Below are positions 17,686 through 30,050 of a stretch of 64,000 nucleotides of DNA, in pieces. Both the position numbers and the translations under genes were made by a program. The notes below the pieces were generated by a model. The model searched no databases and had not been told where the DNA came from. It worked only from the letters and a program-made list of their open reading frames with translations. The stretch is from Annona cherimola (taxonomy: Eukaryota; Streptophyta; Magnoliopsida; Magnoliales; Annonaceae), in NCBI GenBank assembly GCA_030490835.1, contig CM059977.1, positions 9,700,765 through 9,764,764 of the forward strand, given 5' to 3'. The stretch's first letter is position 1; every line of letters begins with the position of its first letter.

Positions 17686-20400
17686 TCACCGGCCATTTGG
17701 GTTCATGATCTGCGAGAAGACGGCGCTGGGAGTGACCCCTTCCGAGTCCTCGCTTGTAAGGCTCCGTCTCCCAATGCTCATCGACAGTCCTGAGCTCCTC
17801 GAATCCGTGGTAAAATTCCTGCTCTGACCTGACTCCGGCGTCTCCCGCTCTACCCTCCCGTTCCCACCGTACAGAGGAACCTCCTCGTTCTCCTCCCTCT
17901 CGATGCCCACCTCCTCCGCGCTCTCCTGCAACTGCATTGCGAATTCCAGGCTCCACAGCACGTCCCCCATTGCTGGCCGCTCCAACCCAGAATCCGCCAA
18001 GCACTTCTCAGCCGTCTCCCCAAACTTCTTCAACGACTCTTGGGTGATCTTCCCTTTCAGGTGGGGATCCATGATCTCTTCCAGAATGCCCTTCTTCTGG
18101 CATTGCAGGGCCCAGTCGGCCAAGCTCACCTGATTCCTGGGCAGCGAAGTGTTCACCGCGGGGCGGGCGCAGAGGACTTCGAATAGCACCACTCCGAACG
18201 AGTACACGTCCGACTTGTCCGTCAGCTGCTGCCGGCGGAAGTACTCGGGATCCAAGTACCCCAGGCTACCCTTCACCATCGTGCTCACATGGGTGTTCTC
18301 CATGGTCGGCCCCACCTTGGAAAGACCAAAATCCGAGACTTTGGCGATCCAATTCTCATCGAGGAGGATGTTGGTGGTCTTCACGTCGCGGTGGATGATG
18401 GTGTGCTTGGCCCCGGTGTGGAGGTAGTGCAGGCCGCGGGCGGCGCCGATGCAGATCTCCAGCCTCTGCTTCCAAGTCAGGGGAGGGTGATTGGACTTGT
18501 AGAGATGGCCGCGCAGAGTCCCCTGAGCCATGTAGTCGTAGACGAGGATCATCTCGGAGTCCTCGTCGCAGTAGCCAATGAGGGAAACGAGGTGGCGGTG
18601 GCGCAGCTTGGAGAGCATCTCGATCTCGGTTTGGAACTCATGTAGCCCTTGCTCCGCCTGAGGATTAGCCCGCTTGATGGCCACCCGGGTAGCTCCGCCG
18701 TCGATGGCTCCCCTGTAGACCTTGCCGAAGCCGCCAACGCCGAGGAGGAGAGCTTCGTCGAAGTCATTGGTGGCCTTCTTGATCTCCCCGAAGGAGAAGT
18801 GGCGGCAGAGATTGGAAGGCAGGGAGGAGGTGTGGCTCCTCGTGGTGGTCGCCGTCTTCGCGGACACCGCGCTGCGGGACTTTGCGTACGGACTGAAGGG
18901 CACCCACCCAGACGGCCCGTCGCTGCTGGCCCGAGCGTCCTTCTGCTGCCTCCAGCGCCGGTGGAAAGCAAAGCACGCAAGACAGCCAAGGGCGAACACC
19001 GCAACGGCTCCCACCGCAGCCCCCACCACAGCAGGCGTCCGACTGTTCTTCCCACTTGATTTCTTGTCTGGATCAGGGTCCCCTTCTTTTGTCTCTTCGA
19101 TGAGTGGATTCGGACCGGCGAGGTTGAAATTAGCGTCGCTGAGCTTGAAGACCTCGACGCCATTTAAAAGGGCGTCGAACATCTCAGGCTTTGATGCTAG
19201 CTGCGGATGGAGCGCCAGCCAGAGATCTTGGGGCGGCCCTTGGGGAACGACGACGGTGTAATCCCGATAGATGGGAACCCCGTTCTGCTTGATCTCTGTA
19301 TCCTCATCTGCCCAGACAATCACATCAGCCTGGGCCTCGGCCGTCTGGTTGTTGATGAAGATCGTGAACATCCTCTGATTCTCCCTGTAAATGATTGATT
19401 GCGTCTCGCAGAAATGGAGCCTGACCAGGTATGTGAACCGAGAATCAATGGGGAAGAACCACGTGAGGTTGTAGGCCAGGTTCACGTTGGCGTCAGGACC
19501 CATCGACCTTCCTGATTTGTAGACCTCTTGGGGGGCTATGAAGGATGGAACCTTTTCTGTGTATTCGAAGCTCTTATTGAGATCCCAACCAACCCGCACT
19601 CCAATTGCAGCACCGTATATGTAGCTGTCGTCCTGTTGCCAGGTTCGAAACAGGCCCGAATCCCGATCAGCCGAGATATCTCTGCCCCCCACGTTGAGCC
19701 GCACAACCGTTTGAAGTCCTGTCTTGTTCTCGAGGGGATACATCTGAGGAGGGGCCCCCTCGGGAAGGACGACCCTGTAATTTCCGGGGAAGAGGTTGGG
19801 CATCGCCACGACTTCGATCCCGTTTGCGAAAGCATAAGCATTTGGGATTTTCGGGGATGGGGTGAAGGTGATGTTGAGCAAGCCGCCGCCATCGACGTAG
19901 ATAGAGAATTCGCGGACGAGGTAGTTGATGTTCATGGCCTGGGTGGTGTTATAGGAGCTGAAGTCGTCGAGGAGGGTGTAGCGGCCGGAAGCGACTTTGA
20001 AGAGGGCATCGGCGGCGTTGAGGCCTCTGTATTTCGCGGGGTAGAAGTGGAGGCGGATGAATTTCCGGCCGGCGCTGACGGGGAAGCGATAGGTGTGCTG
20101 GGAATCGAAGATGCGGGCGTAACCGTAAGGAATCGAAGGAACGCTCGATGGCGTATGGATGGGAGTCACGGAGGTGTTGGAAGAGGAGGGCAACAATTTT
20201 AACCCAACGTCGGACGTCCATTTCAGGCCGCTGAGGTCTGTGAGACCGGTTGTCGGTCCGCCGCAGGTGATGCGGAAAACCTCAGGTGAGTGGTAAGAGG
20301 AATTGTCTGTTGCCGCCGAGATCAGATGGAGGAAGAAGGTGGACCCGAGAAAAGCAGAGATGAGGAGAAGGTGCATGGTCGCCGAATCCATGGGAACCAT
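17686..20400 (-). CDS. FER: FERONIA-like CrRLK1L malectin receptor kinase
   Basis: This uninterrupted frame of 904 residues encodes a cell-surface receptor Ser/Thr kinase of the CrRLK1L family. Order: signal peptide about 1-29; tandem malectin-like ectodomain about 40-430 with many N-glycosylation sites; one membrane span about 455-478; juxtamembrane SLPSNLCRHFSFGEIKKATN; kinase about 545-815 with glycine loop GVGGFGKVYRG, VAIKR lysine, HRDVK near 670 and DFG near 690. The C-terminal tail ends FSQIMNPNGR, almost as in Arabidopsis FERONIA (895 aa). FERONIA binds RALF peptides with LLG co-receptors and controls cell expansion, wall sensing, immunity and pollen tube reception. The family is usually intronless in the coding part, as here. 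The second ATG (20391) could also serve as the start. All catalytic motifs are intact. Orthology to FER is inferred from kinase and tail similarity. Confidence 0.95.
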   Translation of the reverse strand: MVPMDSATMHLLLISAFLGSTFFLHLISAATDNSSYHSPEVFRITCGGPTTGLTDLSGLKWTSDVGLKLLPSSSNTSVTPIHTPSSVPSIPYGYARIFDSQHTYRFPVSAGRKFIRLHFYPAKYRGLNAADALFKVASGRYTLLDDFSSYNTTQAMNINYLVREFSIYVDGGGLLNITFTPSPKIPNAYAFANGIEVVAMPNLFPGNYRVVLPEGAPPQMYPLENKTGLQTVVRLNVGGRDISADRDSGLFRTWQQDDSYIYGAAIGVRVGWDLNKSFEYTEKVPSFIAPQEVYKSGRSMGPDANVNLAYNLTWFFPIDSRFTYLVRLHFCETQSIIYRENQRMFTIFINNQTAEAQADVIVWADEDTEIKQNGVPIYRDYTVVVPQGPPQDLWLALHPQLASKPEMFDALLNGVEVFKLSDANFNLAGPNPLIEETKEGDPDPDKKSSGKNSRTPAVVGAAVGAVAVFALGCLACFAFHRRWRQQKDARASSDGPSGWVPFSPYAKSRSAVSAKTATTTRSHTSSLPSNLCRHFSFGEIKKATNDFDEALLLGVGGFGKVYRGAIDGGATRVAIKRANPQAEQGLHEFQTEIEMLSKLRHRHLVSLIGYCDEDSEMILVYDYMAQGTLRGHLYKSNHPPLTWKQRLEICIGAARGLHYLHTGAKHTIIHRDVKTTNILLDENWIAKVSDFGLSKVGPTMENTHVSTMVKGSLGYLDPEYFRRQQLTDKSDVYSFGVVLFEVLCARPAVNTSLPRNQVSLADWALQCQKKGILEEIMDPHLKGKITQESLKKFGETAEKCLADSGLERPAMGDVLWSLEFAMQLQESAEEVGIEREENEEVPLYGGNGRVERETPESGQSRNFTTDSRSSGLSMSIGRRSLTSEDSEGVTPSAVFSQIMNPNGR

Positions 20401-20517
20401 GTCAGGAACTGGAGAGGGCAGAGAAGAAAAAAGCAGACTTACGAGGAATCGGCGGCCGTTTGGAGATCAAACTGGCGGGTTCTTTCTTCGATCCTTGGGA
20501 GGAGCAAACTGCCGCAG

Positions 20518-20849
20518 CTGAAATTGTTAAGAGGATGGATATTAAAACCACAAACGCAAACAGCAGTCAAGCAGCTCTCGATCCAGGAAATCCTTGAACC
20601 CCAGCCGCAGCAGACCAAGATTGGGGTTGAAATTCTCGGGAATTAAGCAAACAAGAGAGCATCGCAGTTCCAGAACAAGATTAATTTACAAAACCCATGA
20701 ATAGGTGGGGGAAAAAAATAGAAAATGCAAAAAGAGGATTTTGAGTGGAGAATTAGTTGCCAGTGGTACGACTGGAAAAATCCAGAGGGTTTGCTAGCTC
20801 TGGAAATGATCAGTAGCGGATTGGAGAAGTAGGAAGGGGAAGAACATAC
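20518..20849 (-). other. 5'UTR intron of the FERONIA-like gene
   Basis: Read on the minus strand, a donor CTTTCAG/GTATGTTC (GT at 20849-20848) and an acceptor AACAATTTCAG/CTGCGG (AG at 20519-20518) frame a 332-base leader intron upstream of the start codon. Position and splice motifs support it. The leader exon would lie just above 20850. It matters because the second kinase gene has lost this acceptor. Confidence 0.65.
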
Positions 20850-22117
20850 CTGAAAGAGCTGCAAATGGAAGTTCGGTTCGAGAGATGGCCAAGGCGAACA
20901 AGTAGGACTTGGATAGCTTTTAAAAAAAACACCATGCTTGCTGATTGACTCGGATGTGGAAGCAACGCGGCCCCCACAAGCAGTTTGACGGCTTCGTTTC
21001 GCACGTGCACTTCACTTGAAACCCTTCTTTTCCTTCTTTCGGAGAAGCTCCGTGAACTTGGAACTTTCATGGAGTCAGTTAAAATAGCTTGCAAGTCCAG
21101 TAATAAATAATAAAAAAGAAGATTAAATACTGGGGTAGAATTTTAGGATAACGTCTTCTGATTTGCTTTAGATATATAGTGGGTTTCATCAAATGTCTTA
21201 AATTTAGAGCAATGCCCTTTTTTTTCTTTTTTATGAAATAGAGCAATGACTGTTGATTTGTCATAATATTACAAAATGTACAGGACTTTTAACTTTTAAA
21301 CTATGGTACATATCGAATTTTTGATTGGCTTATGTTTCTCCGAAACTCTTTTCATTTTTTAATATCATAACGCTTATGAAAAAATCATATAGAAAACGTT
21401 TTATTTGTCTAATATTACACTCAACGTGCTTTATGTAAAAAGTGTAAAATTAATTTAATGAAATGGTTTATGATAAATATCAGTTTTAAAATTATATGTT
21501 TGATGTCTAAATATCATTACTACTTGAATAAAATATTATTACAACCCACTGTTTAGGCAAATGGATTTAAACTTTTTATTATTTACACATATTTTTAAAC
21601 AAATATTGTCATGCATATATTTCATTTGAATTAAACTTTGTGTTGTGTCTAGACAAACAGTGTTAAATACAATGAAAGGATTAAATGTTACCTCAAATAT
21701 TAAAGTTTTAAAATTAAAAAAGGGCTACATGGAATTGCTTGGCTGATCGTTTATAATTTTTTAATTTTATTTTATAGCTGACTGAGAAAGAATGTTAAGT
21801 ACCGATTTTTTAAATGATTTCAAAGTCGAAAGTAATAAATGATATTTTATAATATTTAGGACGAACGTGACCGAAAGGATGAATGGAAGTGTAATAAATG
21901 ATGATATTAATAAAATACAATGTGAAATAGCAGGGTCATTAGTACATATGAAACAAACTAGTGTTGGGTGACAGAGATACGGACCAGATATTCCTCTCTT
22001 GGGTCCCATCCAAACCGCGTGATTACTTTGCATAACAATTAACAACTCCCTGATTCCGATTCAATTACAATTTTTTCTTTCTTTCATTTTTTATTTAAAA
22101 AGAAAAAAGAAAAAACG
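20850..22117. other. Upstream region of the FERONIA-like gene
   Basis: This should contain the promoter of the minus-strand kinase gene. Apart from AT-rich sequence from about 21080 onward I recognise no specific element, TATA box or other gene. Confidence 0.4.
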
Positions 22118-22373
22118 GAAGAAAATTTTCGCCTTTTAAAATGAGGATGCGATAGCCGAACGAACTTTCAACGGTCGAGATTAAGTACTACCAAACACCA
22201 TGACTGCAGGCCGCGTGGCTGGGATGTGACGCTGAAGCCTCGTCATCTTGCATATTCAAGTGGGGACTGGGGATTCTGCGATTTTGGCATGGCCCGGATG
22301 ACTTCACCTGGAGTCTGCTTCGACTTTTACACGCGAACAGCAGAAAGGAAAGGGATACCGTATACATTTCCAT
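22118..22373 (+). repeat. Paired dispersed repeat, copy 1
   Basis: About 250 bases, starting GAAGAAAATTTTCGCC and running through TAAAATGAGGATGCGATAGC to GGGATACCGTAT, recur at 37169-37411 in the same orientation, with perhaps 80-85 percent identity. No coding frame is conserved between the copies and I see no terminal repeats. Copy 2 sits directly beside the NLR remnant. Confidence 0.8.
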
Positions 22374-24330
22374 AATCTTCACTTCCAACTGCGCACATTT
22401 CTATGGTCCATGTGAGGATTGGTATCCATGAAACCAAAATGGATTTTATCTCGATCATCTCTTTTACGGAATCCATGTAAAACCCAGTTGGAAATCATCT
22501 TAATGGATCCGATCTCTTCATTCATCCGAAGAGAGTTATTAGAAATTTTGAAGGAGGATGTGCGGCGCAATCTAAGCTACCCGTGCAAAAACGATGCATG
22601 GCTTTTTGCCGTGCAAGTTCGTTGAAGAGGTCAGAAAACGTCAACGTCAACGTCAATCTCTCTTTTATTTCCTTTTATTTATTTATTTTTCTTTTGTGAT
22701 GGCTTGTGCGAAGCGCACTACGGTGGGCCATTCTCGTCTCCATCCACCTCGTGGTTGGTGCACGTGGGTGTCATCTAAAGCGTTGATAATGAAGGGAACT
22801 CGGGTGCTATTCATGCTTTAGATGACACTCCAGATTCAGAAGTTGTAGCCAGATGATACCAGGGCCCAAATTTGATATGATCCGTCGGAGGCAGAGTGGG
22901 CAGCGACAATATGGCAATGACAAAATCTTACGAATTGGAAATTGTTATAATATTAAATAAGTAAATTTTTAAAAAATTATATATTATTTACATTTAAGGT
23001 ACGTATGGGAAGAAACAAATCTTTTGGATAAAAAATTTTTAGCATAAAAGTTTTTAAAATGGAAAAATAATATGATATAACGAGCTAATAATCAGAAGTA
23101 AAAAGAATAAAATTAAAATAAATAAGTTTACTGTAGGAGTTATTATGTATAAATGTTTAAAAAGTAGAGTAATTGTATAAAAAGATATGAAATTTTTTTA
23201 AAAATAAGATAATTATAAAGAGTAAAAAGTTTTAGAGTCAATTTTTTTTTTTTGAAAATTTTTTAATATAGCGAAATATGCACTTAAATCAAAGATGGGA
23301 CGAGATGGGACGCTACATTTCCAATGCACTTTTACTTATTCCAAATACACATTTACTAATTCTCAATACAGCTTTACCTATTCTCACTATATTTTTATTG
23401 CAAATTCTAATCTCATCCCTATCGCATCATTGAACAATTTTGTAAAATAATGCTCATCACTTTTAGCAAATAAAAAGTCATGTTTAAGCTTATCTAGACA
23501 AAATACATGTATATTATATTTCATATTATATTTTCATCAAAAAATATATTTCATATTATATAAAGTTTGGCGTATTTTATCAAAAAAAAGTTTGTTGTAG
23601 ATATGGTAATTTCAAAATATACTATTAATATTATAAATTAAATAATGTGTATAGTGAGATTTTTGTTTTTCTTTATTTTTTTATTAATTGATTTTTGCTA
23701 TTTCGGCATACGCAATACGCACATCATTCGAGTAAAATGCCAAGCTGTGGCGTTAGTTTTGGTTCTGAGCACTTATTTTCATGTCTTTATGATTATTTAG
23801 ATAACCCTATACCATGCATGTCCATTTTACGCACTTAGGGTACGTTTGATAATGAGTTAAGAAATGAAACAAAAAATTATGGAAATTTTCTTAAAAAAAT
23901 GTAAAAATAATGTGATATGATATAGGTGATTATTAGAAGTAAAGAAAATAAGAATAAAATATATGTGATGGTTGTTTAAAACATGTGAAATAATAATTAA
24001 AAATAGACATAATAATTGAAGAATAGGGTTGTTAGGAGTTAAAATGTTAAATTATACTAAAAAGGACGGAAAAAGCGGTGAAATTTTTTCTTGTTCCCTT
24101 TTATCAAAATTACCCTCGTAAAGAAATAAATTTTTTTTTTATCAAAAATCATATCGGCCAAAATAATGGAAAATTCTAAAAGCGCATGTTGACTGATATT
24201 AAAAATCTTCAGTTAATTTTATGTTTTACAATAGAAAAGGCAGAAATCTTTCATTCAACTATTGTTCTTTAATACATGAGTCATGATAGTTGTTAGGATA
24301 CATTTTATATGATTTAAACCTTTTTTTTTG
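22374..24330. other. AT-rich intergenic DNA with two MITE-like copies
   Basis: No gene is seen. Two units related to the array at 2780-4400 lie at about 22996-23288 (ends TTAAGGTACGTAT and ATATGCACTTAA, roughly inverted) and 23838-24065 (start GGGTACGTTTGATAATGAG). The rest, including 22374-22990, has no recognisable element. Confidence 0.5.
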
Positions 24331-26664
24331 GAGTGATTTTGTCAACTCGGGCTAAGTAAATACCCCACTTAGTCCACCTTAAAAAACCTATTTATAACAA
24401 CTTTTTTTTTTACTTTTTTTATTCGTGCACTTGTTTATCTAAGTGTATCAACATAGAGGAGTGATCATGTTAGTTTAGGCTAAGTAAATGCCCCACTTAG
24501 CCCACCTTAAAAAACTATTTACAACAATTTTTTTTTACTTTTTTCTTTATGCACTTGTTTATCTAAGTGTATTTAACACATGGACCAAGTTTCACCATTT
24601 TTAAATATGTTTATCTATTTTTTTGAGATTTTTAAATATCTATGTGTATATATGTATTTAAAATACCCTTATTTTTAAAAATCTAAAAAATATATACACA
24701 TATCCAAAAATGGTAAAACTTGATTTATATATTAAATACACTTAGATAAACAAATGTATGAAGAAAAAAGCCAAAAAAAATTTGCTTTAAACAAGATTTT
24801 TTAGGTGAGCTAAGTGAAACATTTACTTAGCCCGAGCTACCAGGATCATTACTCTTTAACATATAGACCAAGTTTTATCATTTTTGAATATGTTTATCTA
24901 TTTTTGAGATTTTTAAATATTTATGTGTATATATGTATTTAAAATACCCTTATTTTTAAAAATCTAAAAAAAAATATATACACATATTCAAAAATGATAA
25001 AACTTGATTTATATATTAAATACACTTAGATAAACAAGTGTATGAAGAAAAAAGTAAAAAAAATTATTTTTGTAAAATATAAAAAAAAATTAATTTTTTT
25101 GCATTTTTGCCTCCCCAGACATGTGGGCCCCACAGGATAAGATATGATGAGATAAGAACTCTCCTAGATAGGGTGGTTAAGATAGAATTTAATTTTGAAA
25201 CAAATTTTATCTCCACAGGATAAGATACGATGGGATAAGAATTATCCTAAATAAGATTTGTTAAGATAGAATCTAATTTTAAAATAAAATTTATCTTATT
25301 TCTATCTTCATATCCTTTAGAAGCTACAAGACTTCTATAAATTGGGATGGAGACTTAACAGATGGGAATATTCGGAAGAAAGGTTTGGGAGGTAGAGTGG
25401 CGAAAGGAGAAAAATTTATTTTGTTCAACAGAGGCAAGTAGTATTTTATTTGAAGTTGTAAAATGGTTTCCAAATTAATCGTTATTGTTATAATTATTTT
25501 TGAGCAATTAATTAGATTATTTCAATTAATTGTTCATAATATTTATAATATATTTGGTATAATTTAATTTTATATTCTTAAGGATATAAAATTATGCAGA
25601 TAAATTATATCTTAAACTATACATAAAATACATGTTTTATATTGTTGTCTGTTATGCATTTTTTTATGCGTTTATGAAGATTAATATGCAATATATATAT
25701 GGGGACATTAGAATCATATATTAATGACGTGGATTAATATATATATTGATATGCATCTATAAGCCTAAATTCTATTTCGTGGGTCGTCCAGTAAAGTCGT
25801 TTCTGAGTTCACGGAATTTGAAAGTAAAAAAAAAAAAATCTATCAAAGGTAAATCGTGTCATAGAGAATTTCCATCAGAGAGGAAATTCGGCAGGAGCAT
25901 GAGAATTTCCTTTTTGCAACGAATTTTTTTGTTGCTTTTGACGGTTTTTATATATTTAATAATTTTAATGCTTGTGATGTCCAGGGAATTTTGGAAAATC
26001 GATATGTGGGCCATTACAACAATAAGGGCTAAGTAAGATAAGCCCTGATGGGCCCCACATGCCGTTCATTCCATTTTATTGTAATTTATTCATTTGAACT
26101 TCGATTTGGGTAATCAAATAATCTATTCCAATGTTTTTGATGCTTCTGGACTCAATGGAAGGATTTGATTTTGCATTTGAGGCCTAATTTTTAAGATATT
26201 AAATTAAATGATTATTTTATCATTTAATTAAGTTTTATTTGAGCCATTATCCATTTTCAAATAATTTTCTACTTGCTAGTCATGTTGAGACTAACCCATT
26301 ATTTTTATAGGTGTACCAAATCAAGTGGGATACTAGCGTTTTGGGATTTACAAGAAGATTTTCAAGAATAATTATTTCTATTTATTTATTTTAAAGGCAT
26401 GTATTAAGAATGATAGACTTGTAAAATTTCTCTTTCTTTGTGCCTTGATGTAATAATGGGAACATGACTAGTGGAAGTGGAATTTTAAAATTTTTATGAA
26501 GTTATAATAATTAATTTCACCATAAATGTGTGATTGATCTTGTGAAATTGCATTAAATACACGGTCGGGATTACTTTTCTAGACCGGTATAATACAGTTT
26601 TAAATAGGATTTTTGAGGTGGGTTAAGTGAGATATTTACTTAGCCCGGACTAATATGATCATTC
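24331..26664. mobile_element. Nested foldback MITEs, one interrupted
   Basis: Left ends GAGTGAT...GGGCTAAGTAAATACCCCAC (24331) and GAGTGATCATG...GGCTAAGTAAATGCC (24459) are matched by inverted right ends at 24785-24854 and about 26597-26664. The cores are themselves hairpins (paired halves around 24575-24775 and 24865-25060). The simplest reading is one family member (24459-24854) inserted into a sister copy (24331-26664), whose right half also holds about 1.5 kb of foreign DNA (about 25080-26590). No transposase is present. Confidence 0.6.
25080..26590. other. Foreign AT-rich insert in the outer foldback
   Basis: The segment contains an 85-bp direct repeat (about 25120-25210 and 25210-25300, core CACAGGATAAGATA) and a related but inverted TGGGGCCC-type motif near 26052. 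It may be a decayed retroelement or another MITE, but no coding frame or clear boundary supports a family call. Confidence 0.35.
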
Positions 26665-27830
26665 TTTTTTTTTTCTTTTTATAATAGGATTGTGTTGTAT
26701 TTACTCCCCATAGTAGTCCAAAAGGAGATTATTTACAATGCAATTCGGTGGGCATTCCCACCATGTTTTAAGAAAGTCAGACATCGACGAAGCATACTTA
26801 GCCAAAGAATGAGCAACTTAATTTCCACTGCGTAGCACATGCATGAACTCAACAAAATGAAATGAGTTAGCAAAAGACCTGATTTAATCAAGCTAAATCC
26901 CCAAAGTAGACCGAGCAAGACTACCATCCCTAAGCAAAGTCACCATAATAAGGGAATCACTTTCCAATTTTATCGATTCTAGCTGCATTTTGGAACCCCA
27001 ATTGGTACCTAGATTCATGGCAATAGCTTCCATTTGCAGCACATAAGTGATGTCTTGCCATCTCCAGCATTTTGCAGCCACAAAACATCCACTGGAATCC
27101 CTAATAATTACTCCAAACCCCGTACATTTGCCCATTTTCATTTATGCATTTGTCCACATTGATTTTGTGGTTTCCTGTGCTGGACGAGTCCATCTTGGCT
27201 GAAGGCTTGTGGAACAGATACCCAAGGTCATCATCCTAATTGCTGTTATGCATTGATCTCTGAAAGATCTACTCCGCTCTAAAATATTATCCATAATGGT
27301 AGCATCCCCTCTTCTCACAGCCTATTCCTAATGTTCCATACTCTCCAGCACAGAATGACAAACAGGCAAAGATGCTCATCCTTCTGCATTCCCGCCAAAA
27401 CTCTAAAGATACATTTTACTGTACTTCTGGGAGTCCATAGCAATCTGTTTGGAACCAGCTGTCTTCTTTTAGCTCCTTTACTTTGTCGCACCATACAAAT
27501 AGATGCTTGAAGTCTTCTCTTCACATCTGGCAGAAATCACACAATGGATTCAACAATATACCTCTCCTTTAAAGATTGTATTTTGTAGGGAGAGCGTCTT
27601 TGTACAAAGGCCAACCAAACACCTTGATCTTGATTGGTACTAGCATTCTCCAAGTTCTTTGAAAAACAGTTTTCTCCAAATTGATCTAGGTAGCATGCGT
27701 CGGTCTTCTCCCTGCATAGCAAATGAGTTCAGCAGTCAATATCTGATATGCTGATTTAACCCTATAAATGCCATTGGGTTCCTTCTTCCAGAATCATGAG
27801 TTATCTGACTCATTGCTTTTATTGTGGGCA
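26665..27830 (-). mobile_element. 5'-truncated, decayed LINE (ORF2 C-terminal part)
   Basis: Read on the minus strand, broken frames give the reverse-transcriptase zinc-binding region (a CDFC followed by a HLF..C pattern near 27480-27560), a linker with the WRVWNIRN motif (27315-27380), then the RNase H-like domain of plant LINEs at 26893-27141 with GFGVIIRDSSG and LESDS. A T run at about 26665-26674 corresponds to the poly(A) tail. Several stops and frame changes show it is dead. It lies with its truncated 5' end toward the + strand LINE. Confidence 0.75.
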
Positions 27831-28251
27831 GATGGGCCAATGTAGGAACAACCCATGTTAATTCATGTTTTGGGTTGTTGTGAAGCTACGGAGATGCCCG
27901 ACAAAGGGAGAAAACATAGGAACGACAACGACTGGTTGTTAGACGAAATTTAAATAAAAGTTCTTACATTAATTTTATAAGAGAGAGTGGTCTCAATAAT
28001 AAGACCACCACCAAAAACCTAAATTGTGATAGGGTCAAGTGACTAAACGTTCCTCCCCAAGTCGGTCCGATAGGCGACGGTGGCCGCGCTCGGACCGTGG
28101 TGGAGGTGTTTTTTTCTGTTACCCCACGACTTTTCTCCCTTTCATCTTCCCTATCTGAGTGCTGGTTTGACGAACGGGGGTCGCCATTGCTGCTGTTCCT
28201 ATTCGTGAACCGAGATCGTCCTATCAAATACAGAGACTTCTGGCCCCGGCG

Positions 28252-30034
28252 ATGAACCCACGCGAGGAAGATCTCCTGGGTGCCGAGCTCCAAACGATGA
28301 GCATTTCCACGACCGCTGTCAGGAACATTGATCCGGGAGCAGCACACGCGATTCTTTGCTCGGTGTGGAGCTCAAAATCCTACAACCGGGAGCATTTCCT
28401 CTCCTCTATCAGACGGCTTTGGAGGACACGCGGAAGCTTCGTGTTTACGGACATTGGAGAAAATCTGTATCGCATCTCCTTCACCGATCAGTCAGATAAA
28501 GCACGCATCCTGGCAGGCCGCCCATGGCTCTTTGAGCGGAACCTGGTTCTGCTCGAGGACCTGCAGGAGGAAGTGTCGGCTGCCCGTGTCGTGCTTGTCA
28601 AAACTCCGCTGTGGGTGCATGTCGTAGGAATCCCGCATCTGATCGATCACAACTACCTGGGCAAATGCATTGGTCAATCCTTCGAGCAGCTCCACGAAAT
28701 TATAGCAAATGAAAAGGAATTAAAGCTGCGGGTTACAGTGGACTGTTCTGAGCCATTGAGGAGAGGACTTTTCATACAGGTTGCTTCACAACAGAAGCAA
28801 TGGGTGAGTTTCCAATACGAGAAACTCCCATTGTTCTGCTTCCATTGTGGGGTGATGGGGCACACGCACAAAGACTGCCTCGAGCTCCAAAATACGACAG
28901 CGAAAGTTTTTGAAGCAGATATGAAATATGGCAGCTGCCTTCGAGTGGGCTCCAAGCCGATGAGACTACAAACTCAAGCAAACAGAGGAAATCGGGTGGA
29001 ACCACGGAAATATCTCGGCGACTCTGGCAGCACACATCCGGATACTACCATCCTTTGCACGGATGATCCAATGGGAGGTTCACGAGGTCCTCTGCAACAG
29101 AATTTGGAGGCTCTGAAACCAGCTGTACTCGTGGACACGGACTGCCAACGCCAGAGTCCGAATGATCCCAGCATCCCAGACTCTGAAGCGCACCAATGCA
29201 TGACAATTCAGTCTGAATCGACGTCCAAAAATACTCCTCTTCGAGTATTGCAGCAAACCACGATGCAACAACCGCAGAAACCTGTTGGTAGCGGGGGGGA
29301 AGACTCCTACTCGATGCCTGCGACGCTGTCCAGCGAACTCATGTTGCTGTCCAATGAGGCTGGTGCAGACCACATGGCTGGTGCTGACCACATGGCTTAT
29401 ACGCCGTCCAATGAGGCTGGTGCAGATCACGTGGCATGTATTACTGATTCTGAAAGAACAGATTTCAAGGGGGCAAGTATTACAGATTCGCACATGGAGG
29501 GGTCCACCTTGAAGGCCACCTACTCGGGCTCCTCACAACCGGCGACTGCTTACGGTTACAACCAGGATGCTATACTGAAGGGCGAGGATGGTGCAATGTA
29601 CTCCTACCGAGACGGGAACCAGTTTGTAGAGTCTGCACAGAACCACAATGAGCTCACCGCCCCTTAAGGACCCCAATTTCTCTGCCTCCGACGACCAGCG
29701 TGGCCACAATGACGAAGATATGGAAGGAGGACTGCCTGATAACCAGATAAGGGATGGACACCACATCCAAGCACAGCGTGGGGGGGTCCTAATGGCCTTG
29801 GGGCAGTGGCGGACTGATGAAGCAGACAACAAACCCAAAGCAAAATGGAAAAGGTTGGCAAGGGGAACGGCGGAGGGCTGTCCCTCACTTGGTAAACACA
29901 CACGTGAGACTCAAGGGACCTTGAATATGAATAGCAAAAGAGAACATTGCAGGGACCCCGAAGAGCAGAGGCAAGGCATAAAGCGTTCGAAACCATGCAC
30001 TACAGCCGAGGTGGAGACTGAGGGACGACCTTAG
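28252..30034 (+). pseudogene. LINE ORF1 (DUF4283 and CCHC zinc knuckle), frameshifted
   Basis: The first frame (28252-29667, 471 aa) contains a DUF4283 nucleic-acid-binding domain at about residues 20-115 and a zinc knuckle CFHCGVMGHTHKDC at about 197-210. An internal short repeat (NEAGADHMA-like, three times) follows at 29347-29435. The expected basic C-terminus (WKRLARG, KRSKPC) is in another frame at 29648-30034, so a frameshift lies near 29648-29667. ORF1 proteins of plant LINEs bind element RNA and act as chaperones during retrotransposition. Confidence 0.8.
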
Positions 30035-30050
30035 TCCCACCTCAATTAAA

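Noticed and set aside
19528..20202. 224-aa plus-strand frame, with similar ones at 18649-19261 and 41907-42557
   Set aside because: They lie exactly antisense to the receptor kinase coding sequence and are shadows caused by GC-rich third codon positions.
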